Source of the DNA: Acanthaster planci
Taxonomy: Eukaryota > Echinodermata > Asteroidea > Valvatida > Acanthasteridae
Length of the DNA stretch: 64,000 nucleotides
Direction: 5' to 3'
NCBI RefSeq assembly: GCF_001949145.1
Contig: NW_019091475.1
Span: forward strand, 188,497 to 252,496
Under the pieces are notes generated by a model. The model searched no databases, was not told the DNA's origin, and worked only from the letters and a program-made list of their open reading frames with translations. Both the position numbers and the translations under genes were made by a program. Below, in pieces: positions 29,584-41,000 of the stretch (positions within the stretch are counted from its first letter, which is position 1; each line of letters opens with the position of its first letter).

Positions 29584-30831
29584 AGACATCACAGACAAAC
29601 CAACTTTCAGTATGACACATGTAACAACTGCTACAAAAAGTCATGAATTTCCATCCGTTACTTAGCAATGTACGTGGAATTCATAGGAAGTAATGCTGTG
29701 GTATTATTACATACCTGAGTTGGATTAAAATGAATCTCTTAAAAAATTTGCAAAATGAAAAAAAAAAAGAGAGAGAGCGGGGCATTGTTGCCCATGATTG
29801 GCCGGCTTACAAATCCTAGGCCCGATCTTGTGACATGCTCAGTAGCTTCCTACTGGAAACACCTCCGTCTATTTCACAGAAGCTGCAAGCAGTATGCACA
29901 GTACAAAACATGCTCAACTTCAGAGGAGAAATCTTAACCAACCATTTAATTCTACAGCCATTGACCAACCTGCCTGCTACTTCCCAAACCAGCCAGGATT
30001 GCCATGGTCTTAGTGTCACCAGTCAATCAAAATTTATCGTTGCTCATGGGTTAAAATAGAGACACAACAGCAGTTTCCATGCACATGCACAAAACATGCT
30101 TCAGACTAGCCAAACTTTTCTGCCAACTCCATGAAGTAAGCACTCAGGCCTAATTTCACAAAGTGCTAAGCAGAAACCAGTATTAAAAACTTGCCATCTC
30201 TGATTACAAGCAACATACAGGGCATGTCATTTTGCCTGGTTGCCAGCTTTTTGTTGAGCAAATGTTTAGCAAGTTTCTTTGCGACTCAGCTCCCTAGCCT
30301 TGGCATCTGGGGCTAGGTCTAGGCAGACATGGCCATTAGGCACAATATCTGAACACACCCATGCCATCAGAATGTTCTACCAAGATCAGGCTCTGAAAGA
30401 CTAACATTACCACATCTCCAACTCACTCAGCCCCCTTCACCATCCCAACACAATCAAATGTAGGCATACAATTTTGTAAGAAAAGAATCAGTTCAGAGCA
30501 AGTATTACCGGTAGGCAACCAAATCATGGCGTCTTATCGTCTCGCAAGAAAATATTAAAAACGACAGACATGGCTGCATGAACATGGACGGCAACTCAAG
30601 CAACTATTGACCCACAGACAAAGATGCATACCAACTTGCCAAACCAAGATGTTACACTCTTCCAAGTAACTTCTAAGTTATGTTGGTGATTGTTTGTTTG
30701 TTTTTCATGCATATTTACAAATAAATTGTTTTCCCTGAAGCTGTGACTTGTCTGTGCACAGGAAGCTGTGTTTTCGCAGCAACAATGTCTTTTGGGTTCA
30801 TAGCCATATTAAGCCATCTGCAATAATGCCC

Positions 30832-31376
30832 TTAACCACTCCCTGCCAGGAGACCCATTTTCAAGTACATAGACTTTATATGCAGAGCCAGGGAGTCCGG
30901 AACTGGGACAAAACAGTTGGGCCTTATAACAAAAGACAGTGCTCAGCACAAAAGAATGAGCTGCTGGGCATTACCGACTTTTTTTTGCTCTCAATAGTGG
31001 AGATAATCCAGCCTTGTTTTGAAACAGTATACCACGGTTTGAGGCATTTAGAACGAGCGGATCACCACCGCCGCAGCGATGAGCCAACAGTACCACTGCA
31101 CGCTAATCTGGCCCCTATTGAAAAGAGGTCAGCAGTTTCGGGAACAAAAGAATCTTACGTAACACCGCACAATCTGGGCTCTTTTTCCAAGGCTGCAGGC
31201 CTGGCTGAAATATTCAGGAGTCAATGAATTTTACCTGTCAGCTTTAGAGTAGTGCCCAAAGAGTCCTTCATTTTGGTATAAACGGCCATTAAATAAAAGG
31301 ATGAATTTTTGAAGAATTTTGAAAACTGAAAATCTTGTCTTGCTCAAGAAAAATCCACCCGGCAGCAAGTGGTTAA
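30832..31376 (-). mobile_element. TTAA-flanked TIR element, copy B (inverted relative to copy A)
   Basis: TTAA sites lie at 30832-30835 and 31373-31376, with inner ends CCACTCCCTGCCAGG and CCCGGCAGCAAGTGG. Its reverse complement aligns along its length with 24730-25345, including GGTATACTGTTT, AACAAGGCTGGATTATC and GTAATGCCCAGCAGC. The copies lie 5.5 kb apart in opposite orientation. A 159-codon open frame across it is absent from copy A and is treated as chance. Confidence 0.75.
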
Positions 31377-33867
31377 ACAGGTTTTGTTAAAACCATGTGA
31401 ACACATTATCTACTCTGCAAAATGTCAAAAAGAATAACTTATTGTTATCTGCAAAATTACAGAGTAACTTCAGAAAACAAAAATCAGCATGATGTAAATC
31501 CGAGCCCCTGGGAATGACATCCATTTAACATATTGATATTCAGATCAAGACCAATATCTGATTGTAATTTTAAACAATGTGCTAAATGGGATCTTTTCGT
31601 TTCAAAATTTTGACCTTGGCAAGACACAAAACTTGGTTTCACAATGGATTCTCACAATGGATTTCTCAAAGGCAAATTTAAGTCAGGCAGCTTCCAGAGA
31701 CATGCTTACATGTGAAAGCTGAACATTGTCCTGCAAAGACGCATACTGCACTCCTTCAAGGATAGATCGCGGGGGGGGGTCTTACAGGCATCGTTAACAG
31801 CATTTTGATTGCTAACCTTAACAATTACATGAGATTGGTCCACGGTTTTGTATCAAAAAGTCAAGGAAAGAGTCTCCATTTTTTTACCTGAAAGGTAAAG
31901 TGCCAACAAAGCTTAAACTTCACAACAGTCTTAAGTTTGTTTATATTTCCTAGAAGTGTTAACAAAATATGAAATGTTAATGATACAGGAAAATTCTCAA
32001 AGTTTTGTTTCACACAGAGAGAAGGCTGAAGGATCCAAGGAACTATAACGTTAACACTTTAATTAAACACTTCTTGGATTTTGGGGGGTTTTCCTGGGAA
32101 CCTAGCAAAACCATGAAAATGTGGATAATTTAACAAGGCTTTTTAACTGAAAGAGCTGTTGATATAGAACCTGAGCCCTCTCTAGTATGCTGCCCTGATT
32201 TAAAGCCACTTAACCTGACAAAGTCCAACAGTGAACTATTTCCACTGGGGGGTAAAATTAATGTCCTGCCCAATCTGCTTGAAAATATTACATGCGGCCG
32301 AAGTGGCACCTTGGATTTTCACTGAATGTCCTGGGATTCTATGACGAGCCAAGCTACATAAAGGGTTGGGCTGTCTTTCAGCGGGCCACTGCCTGTGCAT
32401 TGATTTGGCTGCCCGACCAAAGTGACAAAATAATCTTGCATAACATTTGGTACTCAGACACTGAGGCTGGAAGGAAGGGGGGCACTACCGGGGATCAGGT
32501 AGACCTGTTCACTCACAAAACAGCAAACTTCAGCCTCACAACGAAATTTGGATGGGGAGGAATTAGGGATTCATGTGAACAGCAATTTCTTGGACATGAC
32601 TTTTCATATTTTTTATCAGCGACACAAACAATTTCCTCATATTTCCTGTATTTTCCCCTTTAATATTCTTAGCTTCAATTACATCCAACTGCATGGCTGG
32701 TCCAGATGTTTCCAAAATTGCTTAGCGGTAACATTGGGGTTACTGGATTTACAAGTTGGTAAAAAGCAGTTTACAGCATTTTTACCCAATTTAAACATAA
32801 CTCTGGGAAAACAGGTAACAAAAAAGGTGCTTGACATAGAATTTAGTTTAACACCAAGGCAGACCAACAGAACTACACCTGTAACTCCACTATGTATGAA
32901 TGTGGGACGTTTGGAAATTCTGTGATCTTTTTCTCCTTCTAAGGGAAAAAACCACCAAAATCTTTAACAAAATGAAATAAAGTTAAATTTAGAAAGATTT
33001 GATGAGAAAGGGAAGACAGGTTCTCGTCCTCCCCTTCTTAACCATACCCCTTACCGTGTGTGTAAAATCATAATGAAATTGAAGGATTGGGGACTATTAG
33101 GGTTAATGAAGGGTACCATCAAAAATGTAAATTACATCAAAGCATAAACTGAGACAATTCCCAGGAGAATGGCAAATGAAAGATGTCACCAACATGTTTT
33201 ACACAGCCTGTTACTCTCATTGACAAACAGTTGGACTTTTGCGGTTGATTGATGAAATGTTTAATCCAAAATGCTGTCTTGCTTGGAGCTGTCCGTGAAC
33301 GTACATGGTGAAAGCTTGAGGAGCTCTCCTGGACGAGACATCGACTGTAATGACATTTGCTGTTCAGAGTTCACCGGTGTCACTTATAACTTTGACTTAC
33401 ATATACAACATTTTTTAGTAAAACGTTTATGCTCACATTAAACTCCAGACTAGGGCAGAAAGACGTGTGCTTTCAGTCCCATTAAACATGACACAACATT
33501 TAATTCTCCATCGCCTAGGCTACGATGTCATTCTATATCATCCAAAAGGTTGTCATATCTACATATAATTACACATATTTATCAGCAAAATAAATATAAA
33601 CCAATTTACTCTGATAGTTAACCATCTTTTAGAATATCTCTTCAACAAATAAAACCGCCATGCTTGCAAGTAATTTTTCTGCACTTTCATCAAGACCAGC
33701 GATGGCTTTAAGTGAATAAGAAATTAGAGAATAAACAAGATTGCTTGTCTCAAAGTATTGATGGAGACAAAGCTATTGTGAAATGCAGACCTTAGATACT
33801 GCAGGTCAAACCCCACTTGCCCAAAAACAGGGGGAGGGGAGATCTATTTGATTTTTTACTTATGCAA

Positions 33868-35038
33868 CTATCGTTTCTTCTTCCGATGTTTCTTGTGCTT
33901 CTTGCCTCTTTCTTGGCTGCCGGCATCCCCTCCCCCGTAGCTCGGGCCTCCAGCTCTGCCCCCTCTCGGATCGCCCTGATGGAACTGACGCAAGAACTCT
34001 TTCAGCATTTCTTCACTGTCGGATCAAAAAAGACAGACTGCATGAACGGTGCGGAATACTTTGCAGCTGGCCTACTTGACTCCTCGAAGGAACGCCCACT
34101 TGATCATTCACTTAAGTTCAAGATTTTTCATTCATTATCTATTTTAGACTGTTTTTCACTTACTCCCTACCTTGATATGAATGTTTGGTCGGTTTGGTCG
34201 GTTGGTCGTTTGTTGGGGTGTTTGTTTGTTTGTTGGGGTGTTTGTTGGGGTGTTTGTTTGTTTGTTGGGGGGGTTGTTGGGGTGTATGTTTGTTTGTTTG
34301 TTGGGGTGTTGGGGTGTTTGTTTGTTTGTTGGGGTGTTGGGGTGTTTGTTTGTTTGTTTGTTTGTTTGTTCCCTTCTGCAGTTTCCCAAAATTACCATCA
34401 TCAGCAACACCTTGTTACATATACAGAGGTGCTGTCAAATTTTGGTTTCATTTTGTTAGTTCTTTTTCACAGGTAATTTTGATGACGTCTTTACAACAGC
34501 AAATGCTGGTTGTGTTGTCTGATAACCGTTTGGCTGGCGGCAGTATTTCATATGGCACTTGTCCCTGGAGTGGTGTCATTTTCAGCCGAAAACACTGACC
34601 TTTCAGTCCTTCAGAAAGTTAGACTTAAATAAGACAAATACTGACCCTAGGAGGCCATTCATTCAAGATCTATGCAACAAATCTTGCTGCATCTTGCTTT
34701 TTGGAAACTCCTAATCTCACCCGGCAATACTCGTTACAAGGTACGTCCATGGCCTATGGAAGCTTCAGGCTCCCCACACACTCAACCTGCTTTGACTAAT
34801 TTGAGCCCAATGCAAGTTTGGGGACGAGTACAGTATTCACAGTACTGACTATGTGGTAAAAAGTTGCCATCACTCACGCCATATCGTCATTGAATTCCTG
34901 TCCCCGATGGTGGCTGTGATGGTTGGTGAAGCCGTGAGCGCCAGGGGGTGGGGCTCGTTGGCGGGGGGCACTGCGGCTGCGTTGGGTCCCCACGCGGTAA
35001 CGCACCTCACATGAATTGGGTTCCATGTACTTCATATC
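33868..35038 (-). CDS. DNAJC14: DNAJC14 exons 11-12, C-terminus
   Basis: Exon 11 (35038-34878) encodes CEVRYRVGTQRSRSAPRQRA and a His-rich stretch (TNHHSHHRGQEF), ending in phase 2. Exon 12 (34015-33868) encodes EEMLKEFLRQFHQGDPRGGR, a Gly-rich segment and the terminal basic run KKHKKHRKKKR before TAG. The intron between them carries the GTTT/GGGG minisatellite at 34180-34372. Confidence 0.88.
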
Positions 35039-38000
35039 CTGTGGCACAACATGACAAGGGGGAAAAAAAGGATTTCACTTGACGTGACTGTTTGTGGAAG
35101 TTATAATTTTTGGCTTCAGAGGCCAACTCCCAAAAAGATAGACACTGGCCAGCTTTGGAAATAGAGCTACAATACATTATTATGAATTACAATATTTGAA
35201 TGGTAATTCTCACTGGCACCTAAGATTTTTCAAAACTCTGAGGCGTTGCCAAGGAGCAACATTTCCAACACGAAGAAGCCACGCTTGGGACTGGTCATTC
35301 CTTTGAGGATCGATTTTGTCCATATTATGACCAGGGACTGCATGAGTGTGATAGCAGTGGTTAACAGTTACACACAGTTGTTTTTATCCTTGTATCTCTT
35401 TCACAAACTTCTGTGAAAGAGGCTGTGCATGAGTTTTGTGGGACTGGTCATTTGTCAGTGCCCTCATCAAGGGCCAGTGGGCAAGCCGAGTTTCCTCCAC
35501 GTCCCAGCCAGGCCATTATCTTCAGCTTCTTGAACAAAGGTGGAATGCACCCACACCGACAAAGAAGAGATAGTGAGGCTGGTGGGAGAGTTTTTTAACA
35601 GGTCTGATATGCGTGCCTGGCAAAGACACGGAGACCACACGTCCAAACACAGATTGGTTGCGCATAAACCTGTGGATACATATGGCGACTCCCCACAAAA
35701 GGACCGTCATTGTTAAGCAAAAAACACCCCTGATCCAGATCAGAACGCATATTGAACATAGATGGGGGTAGTGCAAAAACAAATGACAGAGCTGACCACA
35801 ATACATCACCCGCTATATGAAGGTTTAGACAATGTACGCGAGCGATCTTGCTGTTGCAAGCATTCTCCTACTTTTAACTTGCTGCTTTGGGGTTTTGCAT
35901 TTCTAAGAAATTTTGAAAGGTTTCTTTTTACCTGACAGACTGCCCATTCCGTGATGTCGAATATCTTATCTTCCATCATTGCGTAGAAGTGCCACTTGAA
36001 TCCCAAATGTGACGTTTCTACCCACACATCACCCTGGATATACAAAAACAGAACGCTCTCACACTGCACAGAGTTTTCAAAGGAATCACAGGTCTTATTC
36101 CCCTCAGTATAAACACCCGGCTCAATTGCAAAGATGAGTCAATAGACAAGTTAAGTTGACCCCGCATGGAATTATAATATAATGGCAATGACTGAAATTC
36201 TGACAGAAGATTCTGTTTCCATCTTTCAGGACCTATTTCCTGGATGCAGGAGTCCCTCTCAGAAGTGGAGATACAGAAAAACTGGTGAATTGGAAAAACT
36301 CCAAATTTACTGCAAAACTGCTCATGTATATGTGTGTTCTATGCCAAGGGCTGGCTGATAAGCATTTCATGTTATGAGACCATTATCTGGTTTAAAAGTG
36401 CTTCCTCTTATTCACGCAAGGATCCCCAAACTACGAGTGACAGGAGTGATGAGCAACTCACTTCATGTGCGGGGTGTCTGAAGCCGTGCCGGCTGCAGTA
36501 GCGTGCAGAGTACGGATCTCTGTTGGTCTCGTAGCGACGGTGCTTGCCACCACAAACATCGCAGCTCAGCGTATTCAGAACCTGACCAGGTAAATATGAT
36601 AAATGTCAGTATCATCTGTCTGTGTGACAAGGTTTAAGACCTAAGGGGTCCCCTCCCCTTTCCCTAAATTCCACACTTCAAATCAATCAAAGGATTCTGA
36701 ACTGCAGGAAAAAATAATAAAATGCATGAATGCCACGCCCTCTGGATCACTTATTTCATTGAATTACTTGTCAGAACCTCTCTTTCCTAAGTTTACCTAG
36801 GTAGACGGCTTGTTTAGGAACTCGTTTAAAGAACTAATACTGTTTTTCAAATAAACGACAGCGTGACAGCTAGCTCTAAGTACATTAAGTATAGATCTAC
36901 AGAAGTACAAATGCATCAACAGCTCCCAAAGTGAAAACAATGCAACATTTAATCTTTTAACTGGCCGTTTAAATACACGCTTTCTTATGGAAAGTAATCA
37001 CCTCTTCCATTTTCTCTTCCATTTTCTTCATCAAGTCTTCCATCTGTAGTGAGAATAAAGGAAAAACCAGACAAGAGCTAATGACCTGTGCGTCCCTTCA
37101 TTCAGAGGAAAGGTGTAATTCATTTCTCACTCTAAACAAACCTCTGTCACCAAAACAATATTTATTTTAAGAAAGCTTCACCTACCTCTTCGTCGAAGTG
37201 GGCGTGCTGGCTTTCCATCTCAAATTCTCTTCGTTTGACCTAAAGGTATACAAGATCCAATAAGAAATTCTTAAGTATATTCACCGAACAACTTCTAGCA
37301 GCAATCATTTTTCTCCTAAAAGCTTGTTCTCTTTCAAAATAAGCACTTTTTGGGAGAAAACCTGTTCCGGATGTCAATTGTTAATTCAATCTGAGATTTA
37401 TTACTTCCCTGTAAAGTGTAAATTCAACAAACCCTAATATGAAAGAATTTAACTCACTGGCTCAGAGGTACATTTAAAGTAAACTGTTACCCCTTTGATC
37501 CAAAACATTTTCATGGCTAATTACAGAGTACCTACACCTGTGACTATTGTTGTGTCCCAGCATATTTGCAATGGCAAAGACCTAGACCAAGCCTTAGACA
37601 CAAGATTTGGACACGGCTTACACATCCCTAAAAAGAAAGAAAAATACTGCTTGGTACCGAAAGGTATAACTGGTTTCATACCATAAAAAGATGCACTTGC
37701 ATATCACTGACAGCTGTACACAGGAATTTTTGTTTGGCAACAGTTCGATCTCAGCAGTTATGTAAAAAATCTGAACTGTTGGACTTACGGGATCGGTCAG
37801 AGTCTCATACGCCTTTTGGAGGATTTGAAAGGCCTCACTAGCAGCAGGAAGGTCGTTCTGGGTGAAGTAAGAAAGAATTCCCAACAGTAATCAGCTGCAC
37901 TTTAAAAGGGATTCCTATGATTAATGGAACAGCTGACTCACTGTAGCACACAATCCCTAATACGAACATGACAGGATCTACAAAAATTGCTCTATTTGGA

Positions 38001-41000
38001 CTCGAGTGCGTGCTGACAAGGGGGCTGGGTGGCATGACAACTGGGGCATTTTCAAAATTTCACTTTTGGTTCTGTCTTGAGCTCAAGGCTTGAGTTTCAC
38101 GAATGAAGTCTCGTGAGCAGAGATCATCCAGCTCAATGCAGCAGCATTTTCTATTGTCAAACATTAAATGGCAAATCTTAGACTAAAGTTTGGATTATTT
38201 TCTTTTGATGTCAACAGTAAAACTATTTGGACTGCTAATGGTGCTCAAGATTAAGGAAAAGACGGTGATGAAAGGGAGATAAAATCTACATCGATGGCTG
38301 ACGACAAACATTTTCTTGGTTCCTGTGTGTTGTTCTCATTTGTTTTAATACATATCAGAATGAGTACCGAGGAAGGCATGTTTCTTCAAATGTCACAAGT
38401 GGACAAGATGGGTTCCTTGTCTCTTTGTATAAAAAGGAAAAGAAAGGGCAAGGACCAGTCTAGATGTTACAGCTTTGATCTGGTTAGTTTCTATAGGTTA
38501 CTAAGACAGTGCTGTTTGCCCACTTTCACTGGAAAGTTGATATAAATGGGTGTTATCCAAACTGTGGCTCTGTCTGTCTTTGGCTTCAGTTTTAGGAATT
38601 TGTCCACACTTGAGACACTCAAACTCGACGCAGCTCCATTCCCCGTGACCCAAACTGTCTAACAGTCTCATAAGAGGTAAGATTAGTAGAAGTCTCAATT
38701 AGTTGTAAAATTTCTCGGTGGAGTCTGAGAAGAAGCCAGAGCAGAGACAAAAATTGCACACAGAATCCCCATTCAGTAATCAGAGGATCAATGGGAAGTT
38801 GTAACCCTTGCACTTGGAATATATCAATGCTACAGCAGGAGAAGCAATGCTATGGCAGGAGAGGGATTGGGGGGTGACCTACCTTGTCAGGGTGCACTAG
38901 CATGCATTGCCTCCGGTAATATTTCTTGATGTCGTCTTCGCTGGCCTCTGAGCTCACGCCCAGCACTTCATAGGGATTGTCTCGGTTACAGCGTAGCAAT
39001 CTCTTGATGGCTTCGCCCCCTATAACGAGATTTGAGATTGAGGCAGTTACAATGCAATTCATACAGTGACCCTTTTAACCCTAACCATCCAGGGTATTTT
39101 TACAAGAGACCTTGCCAGATGCGTCAGTTAACATCATTGTCATGGTGGTTTCCCTGTCCAGGGCATTGAGATCCATAGGTCAGTTGTCCCTATGGCCAGA
39201 CGGCGTGTGAGTCTGTGGCTGCAAACCAATATAGGATCTAACAGTGGCACTGTTCAATGGGACCAGCTACCACTCTCTCAACACAGGCAGTTTGTTCAGC
39301 TACTCTTGATTACCCACTGCAAGAAACTCCACCAGACTTTTGCACCTGCTGCAAGACTGCTGGTTAGTCACGGGTACCAAATGAATTTCTGTCTACCTGT
39401 AGTCTACCGTGTTGTTTTGCACACCCGAAGGGATCTGCATTTGAGGTAAAGTCATTTTTATGACAGCAGGAAGTTAAGGAATATCAACAACTATTCAGTG
39501 AGAAAGACACAATAAGTTTCTTAGCTTGACAACTAACATGCTTGAATTCTGTATGCTTTGCACATTAGGATATTTATGTGCATTGCTATTGGAGCAAGCA
39601 TTTGCAATAAGCCACCTGACCAATTCTTTAATAGCCAATCAATTCCACAATTTTTATACACTGTACAATGGCAAATGATTTCAAACATAGAGGCATTGTG
39701 ATGTTACTTCTACTTCTACTCTCACAGTTATGCACAGAAACCCAACACGTGAACACCAGAAAAAACAGTCTACACTACAAACACCTGTATACAACACAGC
39801 AATAACTTTTTTTTTTCCACTGGCATTACGTTCATACTTCTGTGCAAATAAACCTTGGTAAAAAGTTGGCTTTCATGTACAGTATGTACACCTTAGAGTT
39901 TACTTTCATGAACATACAGCTCAGTGGGATCTTTGCACAGGAGTTTCCAAAGCCTGGCTTCATCTCAATCGTCAACTAATTTTTATCCCACTGACTCGGA
40001 AGTTTAAGAAAATCATGTTTTCACCCAGAAGTTCATTGGACTGTATGCTACATACCATAAATATGAACCATTTTTATGTATTTATAACATTCTTGGCCAA
40101 TAAATGGTTGATTTTCACAGGCAAAGCCTGATATGGAGATGGCTCCAAGGTTTGGGAAGCCCTCAAGGTGAAAGGAATCATCACATATGTACACAAAAAC
40201 AAAGGCTCCATCAGGTATACGTATATGAAGCAAAATTCTGAAGATGTCGGTACATCTTAGTATTGCATCCATGCATGAGAGCAAAAATCTAAACACTGCC
40301 TTCCTCCTCCACCCCCAAAAAGTATGTCACATCCAGGTCTTTGCAATTGCTGCATGACAATCCACTTTACCTGACGTTGGTATATCAATGCTCCTCGTGG
40401 GTTCAGCTGGTGCCCGGCTACGGTTCCCATGGCTGGATGACCCCCGTGACCCTTGACCCCCAGAGGTTCCTTGATATGCCCTTCCACTGTGCCAGTTTTC
40501 TTGAAGGAGTTTTACCAGCTCTCGCAGTATGTGCCAGCTGTACTTTATGCCTACCTTAAGTCTGGGTGGAGGGGAAAAGTGAAGTCTCAATAAGGCATCT
40601 AACAACACTCCGTGACAAATCGAATATTTAAGCAACACTTTCAATTCAATGAGACGTGCATTTTCATACTTTCAAATCGGTACCTTTGTAAATATGGATA
40701 AATAATTGTACGATAAGCCTTGAACATAGGGAACAAGACCCAATTTTTCCAAAGCCAGCACTTGTACATAAAATCCTTTACAAATCCAAATTCTTAATAA
40801 TGGCTAACCTTGAAGTACATGTAATAATGAATACAGTGAGGGCACAGTGTGGAGAGACAGGCACAAGTTTCAAATTAAAACAGTTGCACGGATCTCTATT
40901 TGAAAAAGAAGTACAAGAAGTCAGAGGGTAACCATTTTTGCCAATACAAATATGGCCTCTTTCCTCTGGTCCTCCCTCCCCAACTAAAAGTGTATGCAAT

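Larger units (their letters stand above)
22989..33867. other. Convergent intergenic region with KANK 3' UTR and transposon debris
   Basis: About 11 kb separate the KANK stop from the DNAJC14 stop. The left part should be KANK 3' UTR (a possible AATAAA is at 23329-23334) and the right part DNAJC14 3' UTR (a possible ATTAAA on the minus strand is near 33504-33499). Between them lie an inverted pair of TTAA-flanked elements (24730-25345 and 30832-31376) and foldback elements at 27885-28122 and 29463-29583. Open frames here have no recognisable domain. Confidence 0.65.

Noticed and set aside
30140-30290. Second copy of the 27885-28122 foldback family
   Set aside because: Some words are shared (GTTGCCAGC, TTTAGCAAG), but the arms cannot be aligned convincingly by eye.
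30748-31227. 159-codon plus-strand open frame
   Set aside because: It spans a TTAA-bounded non-autonomous element; the homologous copy at 24730-25345 does not keep the frame and no transposase motif is present.
33817-34476. 219-codon plus-strand open frame
   Set aside because: It is antisense to DNAJC14 exon 12 and runs on through the GTTT/GGGG minisatellite; the protein is low complexity with no domain.
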